From: Omphiscola glabra
Lineage: Eukaryota; Mollusca; Gastropoda; Lymnaeidae
NCBI GenBank assembly: GCA_964017045.1
Contig: OZ024806.1
Location: 569,502 to 633,501 of the forward strand
Length of the DNA: 64,000 nt
Direction: 5' to 3'
Shown here: one piece after another, positions 32,075-44,254 of the stretch
Numbering within the stretch: the stretch's first letter is position 1
How the letters are laid out: each line of letters starts with the position of its first letter
Made by a program: the position numbers and the translations under genes
The notes under the pieces: generated by a model
The model's database searches: none
What the model saw: the letters and a program-made list of their open reading frames with translations, nothing else
Told to the model about the DNA's origin: nothing

Positions 32075-34116
32075 GTTACATGTTGAAATGAATAGAGTTA
32101 CATGTTGAAATGAGAACAGAAATAATTGTTATGGAACACAGCCATCCTGGATAATACTTGCCCGGCAACCCAGGATATGTGCACAGTGCCCAGGATATGT
32201 GCACAGTGCCCAGGATATGTGCACAGTGCCCAGGATATGTGCACAGTGTTTTTCTTAGGAAAGTAAACAACGGGATTAGTTTTCAAGGAATGGGGGAAGT
32301 GCCCGCTCTTTCCTAAAAAAACGAGAGGCGAATTTTCTTTTCTTGGAACAAGTTAATGCTTGGAATGGAATTTGTTGCCACATTGTTAAACCAGTAAACT
32401 TTACTTCCTGGCCAAGGTCAAGGCTGCCTTTGAGATTCACTATAAATAAAACTTGTATAGACAGAGGGAGGTAATTAAAAAGTTATTGGTGTTGCAGTGT
32501 TGTTGTGTGGACATAATTATGTGATGGAATTATAACAGAAAGTAAGCCATATCCATTTAACTCAGGGATTATGATTTGAGTATTTCAAGCCAAAATGTGA
32601 CTTGCGTACTGTAGCATTGTGTTACTTGCGTACTGTAGCATTGTGTTACTTGCGTACTGTAGCATTGTGTGACTTGTTTGTGTTATTTTTTAAAAGTTAA
32701 TGTTATTTAATGAAGTGGATTAATCTGTCCTCTGTTCAAGACAAGTTACCTCCCATGCCTTGCCACTGTTGGAATTTGTTTTTTTTATTGTGTCAAAAAC
32801 TGATATTCTCCTTGTCGTATATTTCCATGTGCCAGGAAGAATTTATTTTTCTGAATAGACATGGGAAAGGAAGAATTTATTTTTCTGAATAGACATGGGC
32901 AAGGAAGAATTTATTTTTCTGAATAGACATGGGCAAGGAAGAATTTATTTTTCTGAATAGACATGGGCAAGGAAAAGTAAAAAAAGAGTTGTGAATACCA
33001 TTATTCTGGAATTGAAGGAAGGAAAACTACACTTCCTGGCAACGGCCAGGACAAATTTTTTTAAGTTTGAAAAGGAAGAAAATAACTTTGATGGTGATCT
33101 TCACCTTTGTCTTTTGTTTCATTTGTTGATTTTCACATCTGTGACTGGTCTTACAACATTGAACTTTGCTGTTAATTCTTGTTTGATATTTGAACTCATT
33201 GTTTGATTTGATTGGATGAAATATTGTGACTTGTTATATTCTCTTTTTGTTTGGATAAATAAGAATTGAAGGGGAAAAAAATATACATGTATTACAAGTC
33301 TCCGTTGTTTAAGTGTTGTCAACATACCTGAAAACAAATATTAACAATAAATTCTGTTTTTATTCTGCAAGATGGTTTGATGTAATAATAAATCTTTTGA
33401 GATGGTGGACACAATGTGGATCCTATTCATGGATTCAATGTGGATCCTGTAGGTTTTAGAGAAATGTTAATACCAATATAAAGATTTTCCACTTCAAAAA
33501 AGTTTTGATTTTAGACATAAAAAAAACAATTTAATTTTAGACATAAAAAAAAAATTTGATTTTATTGAGATGTAAATAAAGACAAAATTAATTTTAAAAA
33601 TACAAACTATTCTTAACCACATTTTTAGGCAATTCTTCTCTCTCCTTAGTTCTGATTGGTGCATCCATTTTCTTAAGGTTTTAAATATTACGATTCATAA
33701 ATTATCTTTTTATCCGAACAAGAGTGAATAGTCAACAAAATAAATTCTTTCAAATTTTAACAGCTTTAATTTTCATTTATTAATTTTATTTTTATCAGAA
33801 CATTGAAGATTTGATGAATAATTTAATTATATTTACGAAGTAAGTTTTTAGACTTGCACATTAAGAGGAAATAATACAAGCTAAATAAGGATTAAGAAAT
33901 ACTGTGATAAGTGAAAGGTCTGGAAATCTCATGAGCCTTCTTAAAAAAAAATTCTTCGTTCTCTTGTTCCTAAAATATGATATATGAAAGATGACCTATT
34001 ACTATTAACCCGGAAGTGTATTGAAGGATGACCTGGTTATAGTTGATGCTGTCTTATATTTTAGGATGTTTTAAAGTATTCTTCAGAATGTATTCTATCA
34101 AAACAATAGTTTAATC
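32074..34116 (+). other. NCOA 3'UTR and/or downstream intergenic sequence
   Basis: No coding exon is visible. It holds short arrays: gcccaggatatgtgcacagt (four copies, 32165-32250), cttgcgtactgtagcattgt (three copies, 32595-32665) and aagaatttatttttctgaat (four copies, 32835-32975). Several AATAAA hexamers are present. From 33350 onward the sequence is AT-rich without recognisable features. Confidence 0.7.
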
Positions 34117-34287
34117 CAGTGCTTCTCAAATAGTGTGCCACCCTGCCTGTCAATCTGTGCCAACAATGTGTTATGATCATGTTAGATAAGTCATATTTTA
34201 CAACCTGACTTCAGGCGAACAATTGAATGATTTTTTTTTTAAACTTTGAATTATGGGTTGAGAATTCAAAACGTATGAGAATCACTG
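34117..34287. mobile_element. Short hAT-type MITE
   Basis: Terminal inverted repeats cagtgcttctca and tgagaatcactg enclose 171 bp. The flanks gtttaatc and gtttaggc are candidate 8-bp target-site duplications (6 of 8 match). The CAGTG-TTCTCA ends are typical of hAT non-autonomous elements. There is no coding content. Confidence 0.75.
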
Positions 34288-34369
34288 GTTTAGGCAGACT
34301 GGTGTTTTGTTATATGACTTTCAGGAGTAGTTCAGAACAAGCTCTGTAAACATTCTTATCCCATCAACA

Positions 34370-34430
34370 GAACTCTTATGGGATGTTAACTTTCTTATCC
34401 CATCAACAGAACTTCATATAGGATAGGATG
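34370..34430. repeat. Small duplication (cttatcccatcaacagaact)
   Basis: Two copies, about 45 bases apart. The surrounding 34290-34840 is AT-rich without other features. Confidence 0.7.
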
Positions 34431-34844
34431 TAAATATTTGTAGATAACAATTATTTTTTTCTGATCATATTGTAAAGCCACTCGATGAACTATTTCTTCA
34501 TGACAACAATGAGTGTTGCTTGAGCGTATTAATTTGCATAGTTAAATGGGTCAATTTGATCCATTTACAATGATAGACTATTATTTACTGTGTTGACTTT
34601 GTGAAATTACTCACACAACCGACCTGTGTGATTTTTAGTATTTTTAAAATCACCTTTATTTTTATGATGTCTTTGACTTCTGCTGTTGTCCACCATCTTT
34701 TTCTGTTATTTAACACAAATGAACTTTATCATCCCTCGGTGGTGAAAAGATTTTTTATATCATAAGCTCATTTTCACTCAGTTCACATTTTTATGACTAA
34801 ATTTGACATTTATATAAATACTTTTTTGTGAGTAGGTCCACGGA

Positions 34845-35060
34845 GTCACAATAATATACATTTTGTGACACGAGAAGTCACGGTGTGACAAGATAAGTGA
34901 GTGTGGCACATTTTGTGACACGAGAAGTCACGGTGTGACAAGATGGAGTGTGGCACATTCTGTGACATCAAAAAGTCATAAACTGTAAATTTTGTGACAA
35001 AACGTATGTCTAATGTGATATATTTTGTGACAAAGATAAGTTTATGTTGTACATTGAAAA
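34845..35060. repeat. Degenerate array (cattttgtgacacgagaagt)
   Basis: About six imperfect repeats of ttttgtgaca with cgagaagtcacggtgtgaca, decaying to the right. A poly(A/T) run at 35150-35170 follows. Confidence 0.8.
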
Positions 35061-35231
35061 AATTCAAGTGTGAAGCAATCATCTAACCAATACATCCCTT
35101 GACCACCACTACATCTTCTGACACTGCGGCACACATGGCTGAGACAAAATAGTTTTTTTTTTTTTTTTTTAAATAGGAATAATGTTTAAATTATTGGCAG
35201 CTGATGAGGAGACATTTATTCATTTACAAAA

Positions 35232-36450
35232 TTGTGTATGACCTGTGGGCTGAATGAAACCAATAGAAGTGTAGATGTATGACCTGTGGGCTGAATGAAA
35301 CCAATAGAAGTGTAGATGTATGACCTGTGGGCTGAATGAAACCAATAGAAGTGTAGATGTATGACCTGTGGGCTGAATGAAACCAATAGAAGTGTAGATG
35401 TATGACCTGTGGGCTGAATGAAACCAATAGAAGTGGAGATGTATGACCTGTGGGCTGAATGAAACCAATAGAAGTGTAGATGTATGACCTGTGGGCTGAA
35501 TGAAACCAATAGAAGTGTAGATGTATGACCTGTGGGCTGAATGAAACCAATAGAAGTGTAGATGTATGACCTGTGGGCTGAATGAAACCAATAGAAGTGT
35601 AGATGTATGACCTGTGGGCTGAATGAAACCAATAGAAGTGTAGATGTATGACCTGTGGGCTGAATGAAACCAATAAAAGTGTAGATGTATGACCTGTGGG
35701 CTGAATGAAACCAATAAAAGTGTAGATGTATGACCTGTGGGCTGAATGAAACCAATAAAAGTGTAGATGTATGACCTGTGGGCTGAATGAAACCAATAGA
35801 AGTGTAGATGTATGACCTGTGGGCTGAATGAAACCAATAGAAGTGTAGATGTATGACCTGTGGGCTGAATGAAACCAATAAAAGTGTAGATGTATGACCT
35901 GTGGGCTGAATGAAACCAATAAAAGTGTAGATGTATGACCTGTGGGCTGAATGAAACCAATAGAAGTGTAGATGTATGACCTGTGGGCTGAATGAAACCA
36001 ATAGAAGTGTAGATGTATGACCTGTGGGATGAATGAAACCAATAAAAGTGTAGATGTATGACCTGTGGGCTGAATGAAACCAATAAAAGTGTAGATGTAT
36101 GACCTGTGGGCTGAATGAAACCAATAGAAGTGTAGATGTATGACCTGTGGGCTGAATGAAACCAATAAAAGTGTAGATGTATGACCTGTGGGCTGAATGA
36201 AACCAATAAAAGTGTAGATGTATGACCTGTGGGCTGAATGAAACCAATAGAAGTGTAGATGTATGACCTGTGGGCTGAATGAAACCAATAAAAGTGTAGA
36301 TGTATGACCTGTGGGATGAATGAAACCAATAAAAGTGTAGATGTATGACCTGTGGGCTGAATGAAACCAATAAAAGTGTAGATGTATGACCTGTGGGCTG
36401 AATGAAACCAATAGAAGTATAGATGTATGACCTGTGGGCTGAATGAAGTT
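35232..36450. repeat. Minisatellite, 41-bp unit with TGACCT, about 1.2 kb
   Basis: About 29 highly uniform copies (atgacctgtgggctgaatga + aaccaatagaagtgtagatgt). A single A/G variant (aatagaag versus aataaaag) and rarer variants (gggatgaat; gtggagatg) give a barcode along the array. A 456-codon antisense frame exists only because of the repeat. Confidence 0.97.
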
Positions 36451-38270
36451 TATATGTAATTAGACAACTTTGGAAATAAATTATACAGACATATGTCCAA
36501 CATATGTCCAATATCTTTGGTGAAATAGTTTTGATCAGAGTTTTAAGAATTAAAAAAAAGATTTTTCCTCCTGAAATATTAGCCAATTATGTTGCCGATG
36601 TGGATTGACATAAGGTTCTTTTCAAATCTGGCCAACCAACTTCAGCAATTTAAATCAAGAATTTAGTCTTTTTGTATTAAGTAATTATTTCCTTTTGTTG
36701 CACTTGCTCTGATATTGCGGAACATGAAGGACACAGCCATCTTGACTTGTGGAGCCTGGTGTCTCATGCCTGTATTAATTTCAATGTGTTACAAAACTTT
36801 AATGCAAGGAGATTCTAAGAAATGTTCAACTGTTTTACACTGACTCCTGTCTTTACTCTGACGAAGCCGCTCAAACATTGTGGGTTATTTGGTCTTGGTC
36901 GTTAGAATGAACTTGTGACTTGAAAAGTTTTGAATTATTTCTTTTATAATGGCATCGCCATGGTAACAATATTTCATTAACATTGTGCATAGGTTAATAT
37001 ATACGGTACCGGGTATAAAATATTAACCTAAAAACTAGGCATTTTTTGGTCAATTTAAAAAAAAATAACTATTTTAAAAAACTTATTGAGCCATCTGATG
37101 ATATAGTTTAAATTATTAAGCCATCTGATGTTATAGTTTAAATTATTAAGCCATCTGATGTTATAGTTTAAATTATTAAGCCATCTGATGTTATAGTTAA
37201 AATTATTAAGCCATCTGATGTTATAGTTTAAATTATATTATTTAAAGGGAAAAAGCTGACCAAAAAAAAAACAACTTTAAAAATAGTTAAAGAATTGCTT
37301 TTGTTAAACCTCGATAGAAATGTCTGCTCAAATTTTCCATCATGCAGTTTTTATGTAATACTCATATGATTGTGAGAGAATGTTGATGTTCACCGTGTAC
37401 GTACAGCAACATGCTTTTCTTTGATGGCCATTGACCCATGTACAAACTGACCCATGTACAAATGACCCGTATACAAATGACCCGTATATATGGTAACTCA
37501 AATAGGGCAAACACAAATTTCCATTTTATTTAATTGCCATAATGGTGATTTTTTAAAAATCAAATTATTTTTAAATTATCCCTGGGGAGAGAGAGAAACT
37601 GAATCAGCTGTCCTAAATAATGATACATGTCATTTCATGAGATAAAGGAAGTAATACTGTTGGCATTTACTGTTGACATTTACATCCATGGCATATTTTA
37701 TCTTCACTGTAAGATTTCTACCATTCAAACTTTAACTTTTTTTAAAAGATTCCTGTATTAATTGTATTTTATAGTTGAGTTTGTTCTTGTGGAGAGAACA
37801 TCACATTTATATGTTCTTGTGACGAGAACATAACATTTATATTCCAATAATGTTGAGAGGAGTAGGAATATTCCTATCACAAACCAATGCATGGAAGTGT
37901 TTAGAAATTTGTAAAAATGTGAATGTACCCAAAACATGTTTGCCCAATTTAATAGTTTTACTTTTACTGAATTTACTGTAATCTGGATGAGATCACTTGT
38001 CTCCCTTGTGTATACAATTTTGTGAAGTTTAAAAAAAAAAATGCATGTGATAATGATGTGGAGCTGAATTCTGATGAACATATTATTTTACACACAACAT
38101 ACAGTTTTAAAATAAACAAAACAATTCATATAGTGTTTAATAATAAAGTGTTTAATAATAAAGTGTTTTTAATTGTATTAAAATATTGCAAATAAAAAAA
38201 AACTTCTTTGAGATGTTTTGTTTAATTTTTAATACTTTAATTTGTGGTAAAAAGAATTCATGAGATAATT
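36451..38270. other. Intergenic AT-rich sequence
   Basis: No gene is recognised. It contains five copies of a 30-bp unit (aagccatctgatgttatagt) at 37080-37230, a run of gacccatgtacaaa repeats at 37430-37490, and a frame-open antisense stretch at 37758-38081 with no family resemblance. Confidence 0.65.
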
Positions 38271-39925
38271 TGGGATATCAATCAAGCCGGTGAGGTAGTC
38301 AAAGAGATATCAAGCCGGTGAGGTAGTCAATGATATATCAAGCTGGTGAGGTAGTCAATCATGTCAAAGAGATATCAAGATGGTGAGGTAGCCAATCTTG
38401 TCAAAGAGATATCAAGCTGGTGAGGTAGCCAATCTTGTCAAAGAGATATCAAGATGGTGAGGTAGCCAATCTTGTCAAAGAGATATCAAGATGGTGAGGT
38501 AGCCAATCTTGTCAAAGAGATATCAAGCTGGTGAGGTAGTCAATCATGTCAAAGAGATATCAAGACGGTGAGGTAGTCAATCATGTCAATGAGATATCAA
38601 GACTGTGAGATAGTCAATCATGTCAAAGAGATATCAAGACGGTGAGGTAGTCAATCTTGTCAATGAGATATCAAGAAGGTGAGATAGTCAATCATGTCAA
38701 AGAGATATCAAGCTGGTGAGGTAGTCAATCATGTCAAAGAGATATCAAGACGGTGAGGTAGTCAATCATGTCAAAGAGATATCAAGATGGTGAGGTAGTC
38801 AATCTTGTCAATGAGATATCAAGAAGGTGAGATAGTCAATCATGTCAAAGAGATATCAAGACGGTGAGGTAGTCAATCTTGTCAATGAGATATCAAGAAG
38901 GTGAGATAGTCAATCATGTCAAAGAGATATCAAGCTGGTGAGGTAGTCAATCGTGTCAAAGAGATATCAAGACGGTGAGGTAGTCAATCGTGTCAATGAG
39001 ATATCAAGCTGGTGAGGTAGTCAATCTTGTCAATGAGATATCAAGCCGGTGAGGTAGTCAATCTTGTCAATGAGATATCAAGCCGGTGAGGTAGTCAATC
39101 ATGTCAAAGAGATATCAAGATGGTGAGGTAGTCAATCTTGTCAATGAGATATTAAGCCGGTGAGGTAGTCAATCATGTCAAAGAGATATCAAGATGGTGA
39201 GGTAGTCAATCTTGTCAATGAGATATTAAGCCGGTGAGGTAGTCAATCATGTCAAAGAGATATCAAGATGGTGACGTAGTCAATCTTGTCAATGAGATAT
39301 CAAGCCGGTGAGGTAGTCAATCTTGTCAATGATATATCAAGACGGTGAAGTAGTCAATCATGTCAAAGAGATATCAAGACGGTGAGATAGTCAATCATGT
39401 CAAAGAGATATCAAGCTGGTTAGGTAGTCAATCATGTCAAAGAGATATCAAGACGGTCAGGTAGTCAATCATGTCAAAGATATATCAAGGCGGTGAGGTA
39501 GTCAATCTTGTCAATGAGATATCAAGCCGGTGAGGTAGTCAATCTTGTCAATGAAATATTAAGCCGGTGAGATAGTCAATCATGTCAAAGAGATATCAAG
39601 CTGGTGAGGTAGTCAATCATGTCAAAGAGATATCAAGATGGTGATGTAGTCAATCATGTCAAAGAGATATCAAGATGGTGAGGTAGTCAATCATGTCAAA
39701 GAGATATCAAGATGGTGAGGTAGTCAATCTTGTCAATGAGATATCAAGCCGGCGAGGTAGTCAATCTTGTCAGTGAGATATCAAGCCGGCGAGGTAGTCA
39801 ATCATGTCAAAGAGATATCAAGCCGGTGAGGTAGTCAATGAGATAAGCTGGTGAGATAGTCAATGAGATATCAAGATGGTGAGGTAGTCAATGAGATATC
39901 AAGATGGTGAGGTAGTCAATGAATA
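38270..39925. repeat. Minisatellite, about 38-bp unit, about 1.65 kb
   Basis: About 44 copies of gatatcaagatggtgaggta + gtcaatcatgtcaaaga, with truncated 27-bp units at both ends. Variants (aagccgg, aagctgg, aagatgg, aagacgg, aagaagg; atcatgtcaaag versus atcttgtcaatg) alternate irregularly. Confidence 0.95.
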
Positions 39926-40019
39926 TCAATCAAGTTGATGGGATATGTCAAATTAAGTGAGGTTCAAAGTTATAGCCTGATTTTTCATTACCGGGTACCG
40001 GTACTATAAATAAATGTTG

Positions 40020-40372
40020 AGATGGTGGGAATCAAACCCTGTAATGGTGGGAATCAAACCTGTATTGGTGGGAATCAAACCCTGTAATGGTGGGAATCAA
40101 ACCTGTAATGGTGGGAATCAAACCCTGTAAAGGTGGGAATCAAACCTGTATTGGTGGGAATCAAACCCTGTAATGGTGGGAATCAAACCTGTAATGGTGG
40201 GAATCAAACCCTGTAATGGTGGGAATCAAACCTGTAATGGTGGGAATCAAACCCTGTAATGGTGGGAATCAAACCTGTATTGGTGGGAATCAAACCCTGT
40301 AATGGTGGGAATCAAACCTGTAATGGTGGGAATCAAACCCTGTAATGGTGGGAATCAAACCTCTTAGGTGGA
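40020..40372. repeat. Minisatellite, alternating 22/21-bp unit (ggtgggaatcaaaccctgta)
   Basis: About 16 copies that alternate between aaaccctgta and aaacctgta, so the true unit is a 43-bp dimer. It abuts the Ty3/Gypsy remnant. Confidence 0.94.
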
Positions 40373-40415
40373 GTTGCTGAATGTGTTGATGGTTGATGAC
40401 TTGGTGCTTTCTAGG

Positions 40416-40640
40416 TCAGAGGGTAATGACTTTGTCATTATATCCAAACCTGGTTCTGAATCTCCTTCTGCTCCATACCTGGGGCGAAGTTGGTCTTAAT
40501 GTCTCTTCCATATGGGGGCCATTTGGGTTATACTTAACGTTAAAACGCATGGACCCATAATCGGATGATTGTACCAGGAGCCCATCGTTGTTTAGAGTCA
40601 GTTGTTGTTTCATATATTCTGACATAACATGGATCTCCCT
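40416..40640 (-). pseudogene. Ty3/Gypsy integrase C-terminal region
   Basis: Using two frames, the minus strand reads SDYGSMRFNVKYNPNGP followed by IWKRHQDQLRPRYGAE. The W-(K/R)-RH-x-DQLRP motif is characteristic of the integrase tail of metazoan Ty3/Gypsy polyproteins. It is disrupted by a frame change. Confidence 0.7.
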
Positions 40641-40935
40641 TGTTAAATGATTGTTTACGACATCTATCCCTTTATGGATTGCAATGTCTTTAAGATGTTG
40701 TCTCTGTGCTTTTTTATCTCTGTGCTGGATGATCTCTGTGCTCGATGAGCACAATATGGAGTCATATAAGTCAAGATGAGATAAGAGTTCTTATTTGCAG
40801 ATTGTTCAACAGCTGGCAAGGTGATCATCCCCTAACCAATGGTGTCCTACGATACTGACAGAGAAAGCCTTGCAGAGATTCTTTTAAAGGTAATGAGGAT
40901 TTCCTCAGTGAGCTCTTTAAACTTTGAATCAGTCG

Positions 40936-41400
40936 TTAGGCAGCTCCATTCATAGCGTATTCTTTTTTAGAGACGAAGCTAGTAGCATTACCACTTACTA
41001 TACTGTGTGGATAGCCAAAATGAGCAAAATCTTTCTTCAGAAAATCAATGATGACTTTGGTTGATGTGGCTGTTGTCTGGATACACAGGTACGGTACTTT
41101 GAATAAGCACTTATCATCACCAGCCAATGTGATCCCTTGAAGATGATGCCAATAATACCATGGTTGATATGCACTCGACTCCTTGGTTTTTCTGGCAGCA
41201 TCCATGGATGGATACTGGCTGTGTTAGGGTTTCTGGCATGTTTTGCGCATGCCTGGCATGTTTGACACAGCTGCATGATTTGAGCATCAAGCCCTGGTCA
41301 GTATACAGATGATCTGGCCAACTGTTTCATCCGCTCGATTCCAAAATGTCCTGTATGCAAGATTAGGAGAACCTGAGCTTGTAGTGTTTTTGGTACACCA
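40936..41400 (-). pseudogene. Ty3/Gypsy integrase (H2C2 zinc domain and core)
   Basis: The minus strand gives HTGHFGIERMKQLARSSVYW, then LCQTCQACAKHARNPN, the HHCC zinc-binding domain, and HPWMLPEKPRSRVHI, then SHWLVMISAYSKY, the beginning of the catalytic core (family form PW-x-R-x-H-x-D...W-L-V-x-x-D). The first catalytic Asp position reads Asn (HIN) and there are frame breaks, so it is inactive. Confidence 0.82.
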
Positions 41401-41618
41401 CAATTCTTGAACCATGAAATAGACAATGCAACTCCACAGAGAGTGAGTCTTGAATATTTATATACTTGCTGAGTCCTTGATCAATTGCTCTTTGTTTGTA
41501 GAGGATGGTCGGCCCTCTTGACAATATCTCATTACTGTGTAGAGAGCAGAGTCTTCAAGTGACTCTTTAGCAATGACTCCTGGGTCTGTTGGTCTGATCT
41601 GCAAACTGACTTGTTTGA

Positions 41619-42063
41619 TCATACATACAGAATCCATGTCTGCTTCACTTTCTTTACCATCAAAAATGTCATCAGGCCCTGAGGGTAGACGACTAAGTGC
41701 ATCTGCATTGCCATGATCACTTGACTTTGGTGTTCAATGATATAGTCATTTTGACTCAAGGTAAGAGCCCACCTGACTAAACCATTTGCTGCCAGTGCTG
41801 GTGTTCCTTTTCTTTTACCAAATATGCTTATCAGTGGTTTATGGTTGGTAACCAAAACAAACTTTCTTTCATACAGATATTAATGGTGCAAAAGTAATTG
41901 ACGGTGCTTCCTTCTGAATCTGGCGATATTTGATATTTGCGTTGTGCCACTGTGAGAGCTTTTGAAATGCTAGCAATTGGGCGTTCACTGCCGTCAGGAT
42001 ATCTGTGGAAAAGAACACTTTCTTATAGATTTCTATCTTATGGGAACTACTGGAGTGCCCCAC
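41619..42063 (-). pseudogene. Ty3/Gypsy RNase H domain
   Basis: Across frames the minus strand reads PDGSERPIASISKALTVAQR, KYRQIQKEAPSITFA, VTNHKPLISIFGKRKGTPAL and ANGLVRWALTLSQNDYIIEH. These correspond to the D-G-S-x-R-P...E-K...TDH-K-P-L...F motifs of retroviral-type RNase H of Ty3/Gypsy elements. TDH is changed to TNH. Confidence 0.85.
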
Positions 42064-42942
42064 TGGTTATAGATTTCTTTCTTATGGGAACTACTGGAGT
42101 GCCCCACTGGTTATAGATTTCTTTCTTATGGGAACTACTGGAGTGCCCCACTGGTTATAGATTTCTTTCTTATGGGAACTACTGGAGTGCCCCACTGGTT
42201 ATAGATTTCTTTCTTATGGGAACTACTGGAGTGCCCCACTGGTTATAGATTTCTTTCTTATGGGAACTACTGGAGTGCCCCACTGGTTATATATTTCTTT
42301 CTTATGGGAACTACTGGAGTGCCCCACTGGTTATAGATTTCTTTCTTATGTGAACTACTGGAGTGCCCCACTGGTTATAGATTTCTTTCTTATGGGAACT
42401 ACTGGAGTGCCCCACTGGTTATAGATTTCTTTCTTATGGGAACTACTGGAGTGCCCCACTGGTTATAGATTTCTTTCTTATGGGAACTACTGGAGTGCCC
42501 CACTGGTTATAGATTTCTTTCTTATGGGAACTACTGGAGTGCCCCACTGGTTATAGATTTCTTTCTTATGGGAACTACTGGAGTGCCCCACTGGTTATAG
42601 ATTTCTTTCTTATGGGAACTACTGGAGTGCCCCACTGGTTATAGATTTCTTTCTTATGGGAACTAATGGAGTGCCCCACTGGTTATAGATTTCTTTCTTA
42701 TGGGAAATACTGGAGTGCCCCACTGGTTATAGATTTCTTTCTTATGGGAAATACTGGAGTGCCCCACTGGTTATAGATTTCTTTCTTATGGGAAATACTG
42801 GAGTGCCCCACTGGTTATAGATTTCTTTCTTATGGGAAATACTGGAGTGCCCCACTGGTTATAGATTTCTTTCTTATGGGAACTACTGGAGTGCCCCACT
42901 GGTTATAGATTTCTTTCTTATGGGAAATACTGGAGTGCCCCT
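42015..42942 (-). repeat. Minisatellite, 44-bp unit derived from the start of RT
   Basis: About 21 near-identical copies of agatttctttcttatgggaa + ctactggagtgccccactggttat. The minus strand of the unit reads QWGTPVVPIRKKS, matching the opening of Ty3/Gypsy reverse transcriptase (W-x-(S/T)-P-(I/V)-V-P-(V/I)). The array begins where the RNase H reading ends. Confidence 0.9.
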
Positions 42943-43508
42943 TAATGAGAGACAACAAAGTTAAGACCCTTAATGAGAGACAACAAAGTTAAGACCCTTA
43001 ATGAGAGACAACAAAGTTAAGACCCTTAATGAGAGACAACAAAGTTAAGACCCTTAATGAGAGACGACAAAGTTAAGACCCTTAATGAGAGACAACAAAG
43101 TTAAGACCCTTAATGAGAGACGACAAAGTTAAGACCCTTAATGAGAGACTACAAAGTTAAGACCCTTCATGAGAGCCCTTAATGAGAGACAACAAAGTTA
43201 AGACCATTAATGAGAGACAAAAAAGTTAAGACCCTTAATAAGAGACGACAAAGTTAAGATCCTTAATGACAGAGACTACAAAGTTAGGACCCTTAATGAG
43301 AGACGAGAAAGTTAAGACCCTTAATAAGAGACGACAAAGTTAAGACCCTTAATGAGAGACAACAAAGTTAAGACCATTAATGAGAGACAACAAAGTTAAG
43401 ACCCTTAATGAGAGACGACAAAGTTAAGACCCTTAATGAGAGACAACAAAGTTAAGACCCTTAATGAGAGACAAAAAAGTTAAGACCCTTAATGAGAGAC
43501 GACAAAAG
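42938..43508. repeat. Minisatellite, 28-bp unit (cccttaatgagagacaacaa)
   Basis: About 20 copies with gacgacaaag, gactacaaag and gagcccttaat variants, directly abutting the preceding 44-bp array at the word tgcccc|ttaatgag. Confidence 0.95.
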
Positions 43509-43681
43509 TTATTTCTTTAAAAAAAGGATCTGAAAAGCAGGCAAAATGGTTTTCATCGAATTTTGAGCTCAAGCGATTGTGCTACTGAAACATCTTTTAA
43601 TATTAGCTGGACATTAGCCAAAAAGCAAAAACCATATTCAGATAGTGATACTGTTAAACTTTGTTTTCAAGAAAGTGCAGA

Positions 43682-44192
43682 TTCATTAGTTGCTGAATTC
43701 ATTAGTTGCTGAATTCATTAGTTGCTGAATTCATTAGTTGCTGAATTCATTAGTTGCTGAATTCATTAGTTGCTGAATTCATTATTAGTTGCTGAATTCA
43801 TTATTAGTTGCTGAATTCATTATTAGTTGCTGAATTCATTATTAGTTGCTGAATTCATTAGTTGCTGAATTCATTAGTTGCTGAATTCATTAGTTGCTGA
43901 ATTCATTAGTTGCTGAATTCATTAGTTGCTGAATTCATTAGTTGCTGAATTCATTAGTTGCTGAATTCATTAGTTGCTGAATTCATTAGTTCCTGAATTC
44001 ATTAGTTGCTGAATTCATTAGTTGCTGAATTCATTAGTTGCTGAATTCATTATTAGTTGCTGAATTCATTAGTTGCTGAATTCATTAGTTGCTGAATTCA
44101 TTAGTTGCTGAATTCATTAGTTGCTGAATTCATTAGTTGCTGAATTCATTAGTTGCTGAATTCATTAGTTGCTGAATTCATTAGTTGCTGAA
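43682..44192. repeat. Minisatellite, 16/19-bp unit (attcattagttgctga)
   Basis: About 31 copies; five carry an extra tta (attcattattagttgctga). The 170 bases between this and the previous array are unique. Confidence 0.95.
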
Positions 44193-44254
44193 TTTTAACA
44201 AAATATTAAAAACAAAAATCTGTTCTTCAGCTTTCTCACCAGACTGTAGCAATT

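Noticed and set aside
34846..35082. Possible conserved protein (SHRDFSCHKMCHT)
   Set aside because: The frame follows a degenerate tandem repeat.
35216..36586. 456-codon minus-strand ORF and two overlapping long ORFs
   Set aside because: All three frames of the 41-bp array are open on the same strand with the same peptide in shifted register, the signature of a tandem repeat and not a gene.
37758..38081. 107-codon minus-strand ORF
   Set aside because: AT-rich, no recognisable domain, no splice context; length is not exceptional for such composition.
38270..39925. CRISPR-like array
   Set aside because: Units are contiguous without spacers and the genome is eukaryotic.
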